A DNA stretch of 47,140 nucleotides from Sphingopyxis sp. LK2115. Lineage in GTDB: Bacteria; Pseudomonadota; Alphaproteobacteria; Sphingomonadales; Sphingomonadaceae. Positions 43,583-47,140 of this stretch are shown piece by piece (within the stretch, counting starts at the first letter, position 1; every line of letters starts with the position of its first letter). The translations under genes were made by a program, and so were the position numbers. The stretch is taken from NCBI RefSeq assembly GCF_014595975.1, contig NZ_JABWGQ010000046.1, positions 1 through 47,140 on the forward strand. The letters are read 5' to 3'. The notes beneath the pieces were generated by a model. That model was not told the origin of the DNA. It did not search any database and saw nothing but the letters and a program-made list of their open reading frames with translations.

Positions 43583-43780
43583 GTGAGCCCCGAAGAGATC
43601 AGCCAGCGCCTCGAATTGCTTCGGATCGAGCACCGCGACCTTGACGCGGCGATCATCGCGCTCGGCAGCGCCGCGGTTGCCGACCAGCTGCAGCTCGCGC
43701 GGCTCAAGAAGCGCAAGCTCAAACTGCGCGACGAAATCGCCTGGTGCGAGGATCAGCTGATCCCCGACATCATCGCCTGA
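43583..43780 (+). CDS. second DUF465 small protein
   Basis: The 65-residue protein has the same helical hairpin as its divergent neighbour: LRIEHRDLDAAI then LARLKKRKLKLRDEIAW matches SRHADLDAKI and LLAQLKKQKLKLKEEM. It has a longer N-terminus and an acidic-hydrophobic tail (CEDQLIPDIIA). The start is a GTG with AGGG about 9 bases upstream. Confidence 0.83.
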   Translation: MSPEEISQRLELLRIEHRDLDAAIIALGSAAVADQLQLARLKKRKLKLRDEIAWCEDQLIPDIIA

Positions 43781-43870
43781 ACGCCGCGATCAAAGCGGGA
43801 CAGCCGCGTCTTCAGATTTCATGGTTAGCGCCATTGCCCAATCCATGCGCCGCATGGCATTTCCGCTGGC

Positions 43871-44356
43871 ATGGACGGTGAACGAACAGACCTGAATGCG
43901 CAGGCGCGGCCGGTGCAGCGCGCGCAGGTCGAAAATCTCTATGTCGAGGCGATGCTGCTCGCCGACGAGGCGCACGCGGCCTTTGCGGCGCAGCGCGACC
44001 TGAGCCTCGGCGACGACGGCGCACCAAAGGTCGACGCGTTGGCGCAGGTTTCGCTGGCGTGCGAATCGCTCAAGACAACGACGCGGCTGATGCACATCAT
44101 CGCCTGGCTGCTGCACCGCCGGGCGATGCTGGCGGGCGATCCCGGCGCGGGTCCGCACGACAGCGCGGCGCGGATCGGCGAACCTGTGGCGGCCGACTGG
44201 GCGATATGCGCCGGATTCGACGCGTCGCTTCGCCGCATCATCGCGGCCAGCGAGCGCTTGTTCGAGCGGATTGCGCTGATCGAGGCTGGCTGGAACGCGC
44301 CCGCGGCGACGCCCCCCGTGCAGCAGTTGCTCGCCCGGCTCGAAGCGCGGCTGTGA
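43871..44356 (+). CDS. rcdA: DUF1465 family protein, RcdA-like cell-cycle regulator
   Basis: In Caulobacter, RcdA is an adaptor that helps ClpXP degrade CtrA and other proteins during the cell cycle. The 161-residue protein is helical. It has VENLYVEAMLLADEAHAAF near residues 20-38 and the family core ESLKTTTRLMHIIAWLLHRRAMLAGD near 65-90, followed by ICAGFDASLRRIIAASERLFERIALIE. The similarity is at the DUF1465 family level, so the exact role in this organism is inferred. It lies 90 bp after the second DUF465 gene on the same strand. Confidence 0.82.
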   Translation: MDGERTDLNAQARPVQRAQVENLYVEAMLLADEAHAAFAAQRDLSLGDDGAPKVDALAQVSLACESLKTTTRLMHIIAWLLHRRAMLAGDPGAGPHDSAARIGEPVAADWAICAGFDASLRRIIAASERLFERIALIEAGWNAPAATPPVQQLLARLEARL

Positions 44357-44473
44357 CGCGGGCGGGCGCAACGCGCGACCAATCAGCTTTGCCGCCTCCG
44401 CTTGTCAGGACCAGTTTTTTGTGAGCAATTGGCGCGGGGTCGCTTCATCGCCGTTGGAGTGGGGAGGAAGCGT

Positions 44474-44614
44474 ATGGACAATGATGGAGACAAGCGGGCC
44501 AGGTCGGAACGGCGGACTGGCGATCGCCGCGTTGCCGACAATCCCGGTTTCCAGGGGCCGGATCGTCGCAAGGGCGACCGGCGCTCAGGCAGGGACCGCC
44601 GATCGGACAAGTGA
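44474..44614 (+). CDS. small arginine-rich hypothetical protein
   Basis: The 46-residue product is highly charged (DRRTGDRR-type repeats: ERRTGDRR, GPDRRKGDRRSGRDRR), with no membrane segment. A strong ribosome site GGAGGAAG lies 3-4 bases before the ATG at 44474, which favours this start over an upstream one. Short proteins with DRR repeats recur in sphingomonads, but I know no function; nucleic-acid binding is a guess. Confidence 0.6.
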   Translation: MDNDGDKRARSERRTGDRRVADNPGFQGPDRRKGDRRSGRDRRSDK

Positions 44615-44645
44615 GCGCTGCGGCGAGCGCAACGGGAGAAGGCAA

Positions 44646-45338
44646 TTGACGGAGCCGCACCTGCCGCGCCTGAGTGTCGACATTGTGTCCGATGTCATGT
44701 GCCCCTGGTGCATCATCGGCTGGCTGAAGTTCCGGCAGGTGATGGATCATTTCAAGGGGCGGCTCGATTTCCGCGTTCAGTGGCATCCCTTCCAGCTCAA
44801 TCCCGACATGCCGCCGGATGGCGAAGACGCCGCGGCGCATGTGATGCGCAAATATGGCATCAGCGCCGATCAGAGCCGCGCCAATGCGGCGCGGCTCGCA
44901 GCGATCGCGGACAAGCTGGGCTTTGCCTTCAACCGTGGCCCCGATTTCCGGATGCGCAACAGTTTCGATGCGCACCGTTTGCTGACCTGGGCTGGCGCCC
45001 TGGAATCTTCCGACCAACAGGCGGCGACGGGCGTTCAGACGGCGCTCAAGCTGGCGTTGTTCCGCGCGCATTTCACCGACAATCGCGATGTCAGCGACCA
45101 TGGCGTGCTCGCCGATGTCGCGGCGTCGGTCGGACTCGCCCGCACGCGGGCGGCCGCCATATTGGCGTCGGACGAGTTCGGGGAAATGGTGCGGACCGAA
45201 GAGCATTGGTGGGCGGAGCGGAACATCACCGGGGTGCCCGCCTTCATTCTGGGCGGGCAGATGCTGGTGTCGGGAGCGCAGGATGCCGAGCTGTTCATCC
45301 GCGTGATCGAAAGGAAGATCCTGGCGCCCGCCGCCTGA
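44646..45338 (+). CDS. DsbA-family oxidoreductase (FrnE-like)
   Basis: The 230-residue protein has the thioredoxin-fold DsbA layout with an inserted helical domain. The active site is Cys19-Pro-Trp-Cys22 in VSDVMCPWCIIGW, and the cis-Pro loop is in ITGVPAFILGG near residue 190. There is no signal peptide, so it probably acts in the cytoplasm like FrnE-type disulfide isomerases. The start is a TTG with GGGAGAAGG 3 bases upstream; no ATG fits. The next upstream gene ends 31 bp before. Confidence 0.9.
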   Translation: MTEPHLPRLSVDIVSDVMCPWCIIGWLKFRQVMDHFKGRLDFRVQWHPFQLNPDMPPDGEDAAAHVMRKYGISADQSRANAARLAAIADKLGFAFNRGPDFRMRNSFDAHRLLTWAGALESSDQQAATGVQTALKLALFRAHFTDNRDVSDHGVLADVAASVGLARTRAAAILASDEFGEMVRTEEHWWAERNITGVPAFILGGQMLVSGAQDAELFIRVIERKILAPAA

Positions 45339-45399
45339 GCGGCCGCGTGCAGGCCAATCCTTTGAGATTTTTCAAGCTTTATGGCCTAAGGCGAGGCGG

Positions 45400-46989
45400 A
45401 TGAGGGGCATCGGGGCGAAGATCGGGCGGAGCTTTGGCGCGCCCGTAATGGCGCAGGTGGCGGCCGCGCTGCTGCTGTTCGGCGGCGGCTACATTATCGC
45501 CAACCGCTTTCAGTTGATCCACAGCGTCGCCTATCGGTTCGCCGCGGGCGACGCACCGAGCGCCGCGACGGCGCTGTTTTTCCTCGCCTTCCAGGCGGCG
45601 GCGCTGATGGCGGCGTTGTGGCTTTTTCCGCGTCGCTGGGCCGCGGTGCTGCTTTTTCTCGCGGGCGTCTCGATCGCCGTGAACGTCAGTTACGCGCAGC
45701 TTGTCGCCGAGCTGCTCGATGCGGGCTCGCTTGCCTGGCTGCTCGCCGAAGTTCGGCAGGCGGGTAATGCCGCAGGCGAGTTCGGCGGCGAATTGCTGTG
45801 GGCCGCAGCACAGGTCGCGGCTGCACTGGCGCTGTTCGTCGCGGCGCGGCGGCTTGCGCGGCGCGCGGTGCGCTGGCCGTGGGGCGGTGGCCTGGCGGTA
45901 GCGACGCTCGCGCTGCTCATCGCGCCGAGCATCGTTTATCGCCATGCCGCGCTGTGGCCGGAGGGTGCCGAGCGCAGCCTTTATGGGCTGGTTGCCGATC
46001 TTGCGGCAGCGTCGCCGCCCCCGCCACGCGGCGCGGTCGAGATCGTGGCGCGCGCGCCCGCCGATACGCCGCGGCACATCGTGTGGGTGATCGACGAGAG
46101 CGTTGCCGAAGCGCCCTTTCGGCGGCTGATCGCACCGACGCTGGCGGACACGCCGCACGTCGACTTCGGGGTCGCGGCGGCGATGGGGCATTGCAGCGCG
46201 CCCGCGCAGGTGGCGCTGCGCTCAGGCGTTGACGTGCGCCGCGTCGATGCGGGCGCCGACCTGCGCCGCACGCCGTCGATCTGGGCCTATGCGAAGGCGG
46301 CGGGATATCGGACGGTGTTGATGGATGGGCAGACGTCGGGGGCGCCGCAGAATCTGCTGCTGCCGCCAGAACGCGCGCTGATCGACGCCTATCGGCCGAT
46401 GCCCGGCGGGATCGACACCGACCTGAAGATGGCCGACGCGATCAATCGAGCGCTGAAAGGGGACGCAAAGACATTTACCTTTGCCGTGCTGCGCGGCGTC
46501 CATTTCCAGTATCGCGATCATTATCCGGCAGGCGCCATCCCCGCGGACGCCCCTGTCGCGCAGCAATATGCGACCGCGCTCCGCTGGTCAAAGGCGGGCT
46601 TTTTCGGGCGGCTGCTCGCCGGGGTCGACCGCGATCAGACGGCGATCATCTATACGTCCGACCATGGACAGAATCTGTCGCCCGGCGCGCTGCCGCATTG
46701 CAGCCGCGAGGCGATGGCCGACGAGTTTCGCGTGCCGCTGCTCGCCTTTCTCCCGCCGCGGATCGCGGCGCGCTATGCCGATGCGCCGCGCCGGGGCCAT
46801 TCGGTCAGCCAGATTTTCCCCGCGACGCTGATCTGGATGGGATATGATCCGGCGGCGGTCACGGCGCGCTATGACCACGATTTGGCGCAGCCGACCGCGC
46901 GCTTCGTCTGGTTCGGGCGCACGGTGATCCCGACCGGCGGCGAGACGGCGATCGACGTCACCGCGGGCGCCGATTTTCCGGGCAGCTGA
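45400..46989 (+). CDS. membrane-anchored sulfatase-fold protein (phosphoethanolamine-transferase-like)
   Basis: The 529-residue protein has four or five N-terminal helices (residues about 15-35, 56-76, 82-102, 123-147 and 160-175) and a periplasmic alkaline-phosphatase-superfamily domain. It starts at HIVWVIDESV (first metal Asp), with a possible nucleophile in MGHCSAPAQVALRSG, then TSDHGQNLSPG near residue 424 with the Asp-His metal pair, and a late GHSVSQIFP His. This layout fits lipid A phosphoethanolamine transferases or other LTA-synthase-like sulfatases. The substrate is not known. AGGCGAGGCGG precedes the ATG. Confidence 0.8.
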   Translation: MRGIGAKIGRSFGAPVMAQVAAALLLFGGGYIIANRFQLIHSVAYRFAAGDAPSAATALFFLAFQAAALMAALWLFPRRWAAVLLFLAGVSIAVNVSYAQLVAELLDAGSLAWLLAEVRQAGNAAGEFGGELLWAAAQVAAALALFVAARRLARRAVRWPWGGGLAVATLALLIAPSIVYRHAALWPEGAERSLYGLVADLAAASPPPPRGAVEIVARAPADTPRHIVWVIDESVAEAPFRRLIAPTLADTPHVDFGVAAAMGHCSAPAQVALRSGVDVRRVDAGADLRRTPSIWAYAKAAGYRTVLMDGQTSGAPQNLLLPPERALIDAYRPMPGGIDTDLKMADAINRALKGDAKTFTFAVLRGVHFQYRDHYPAGAIPADAPVAQQYATALRWSKAGFFGRLLAGVDRDQTAIIYTSDHGQNLSPGALPHCSREAMADEFRVPLLAFLPPRIAARYADAPRRGHSVSQIFPATLIWMGYDPAAVTARYDHDLAQPTARFVWFGRTVIPTGGETAIDVTAGADFPGS

Positions 46990-46998
46990 GCCCGCGCG

Positions 46999-47140
46999 TC
47001 AGTGCGCGCGCGGGCGCGGCGGTCCGGCGATCAGCTTGTTGAGCGTCGCGAGGCGGCGACGCGCTTCGGTCCAGTCGCGTTCGGGATGCGCCTGAACAAC
47101 GTGACGCCCGCCGATGTCTACTTCGGCAGGGCGGCAGCCC
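46999..47140 (-). CDS. C-terminal end of an unknown protein, cut by the window edge
   Basis: Only the last 47 codons are visible on the minus strand. They read EVDIGGRHVVQAHPERDWTEARRRL and then ATLNKLIAG, and end PRPRAH before the stop at 46999-47001. The codon pattern looks coding (strong G/C at third positions), and it ends 9 bp after the convergent sulfatase-fold gene. The family cannot be identified from this piece. Confidence 0.55.
   Translation of the reverse strand, partial: GCRPAEVDIGGRHVVQAHPERDWTEARRRLATLNKLIAGPPRPRAH

Noticed and set aside
1..47140. tRNA, rRNA, insertion sequences and prophage genes
   Set aside because: No cloverleaf-like sequences, rRNA segments, transposases, integrases or phage structural genes were recognised on either strand.

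Overview
The window looks like high-GC chromosomal core DNA from an alphaproteobacterium of the order Sphingomonadales, most likely Sphingopyxis or a close relative. The basis is the codon bias, the sphingomonad-type small families (UrcA, DUF6356, DUF465, DUF1465/RcdA) and the set of housekeeping genes. I see no insertion sequence, prophage, CRISPR array, tRNA or rRNA. About 48 genes lie on both strands. Dispersed intergenic repeats of three families sit between them, sometimes inside operons.

Layout. 1-6.3 kb: a DUF885 gene cut off at the left edge, pyrD, a gamma-glutamyltransferase, an acyl-CoA synthetase and a small lipoprotein. 6.4-9.3 kb (minus): a methylglyoxal-detoxification cluster (DUF6356, alpha/beta hydrolase, thioesterase, gloA, gloB). 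9.3-14.6 kb: a MerC-like protein behind a Fur-type operator, divergent thrS, an AraC-type regulator, a Tat-exported putative metalloprotease and a TauE/SafE transporter. 14.5-18.6 kb: a ybbP/ybbA ABC exporter read away from tesA, with head-to-head TTG starts 12 bp apart. 18.7-23.5 kb: YnfA, an outer-membrane barrel, rlmN, urcA divergent from a LysR regulator with a shared palindrome, and an IalB-like secreted protein. 23.6-31 kb: dnaN, a PQQ-dehydrogenase-like propeller, argC, an NlpC/P60 peptidase, an M17 aminopeptidase and a DUF3298 lipoprotein. 31-35 kb: a flavin monooxygenase, then a NUDIX-DUF47 fusion gene and a PiT phosphate transporter behind a good PHO box. 35-40.5 kb: rimO, DUF1761, an RCK potassium channel, surE and serS. 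40.5-42 kb: a serine/glycine-rich PEP-CTERM-like surface protein with 21-bp tandem repeats. 42.3-47.1 kb: a regulatory cluster (DksA-like, PilZ, two DUF465 proteins, RcdA), a DsbA-family oxidoreductase, a sulfatase-fold membrane enzyme and a partial gene at the right edge.

The most notable locus is 32.66-35.05 kb. One uninterrupted frame joins a diphosphoinositol-phosphatase-like NUDIX domain to a PhoU-like DUF47 domain. It is followed by the low-affinity phosphate transporter gene and preceded by 11-bp-phased PhoB half-sites. This suggests phosphate-controlled expression of a transporter whose regulator carries its own NUDIX domain. The fusion and the PHO box are read from sequence; the signalling role is inference.
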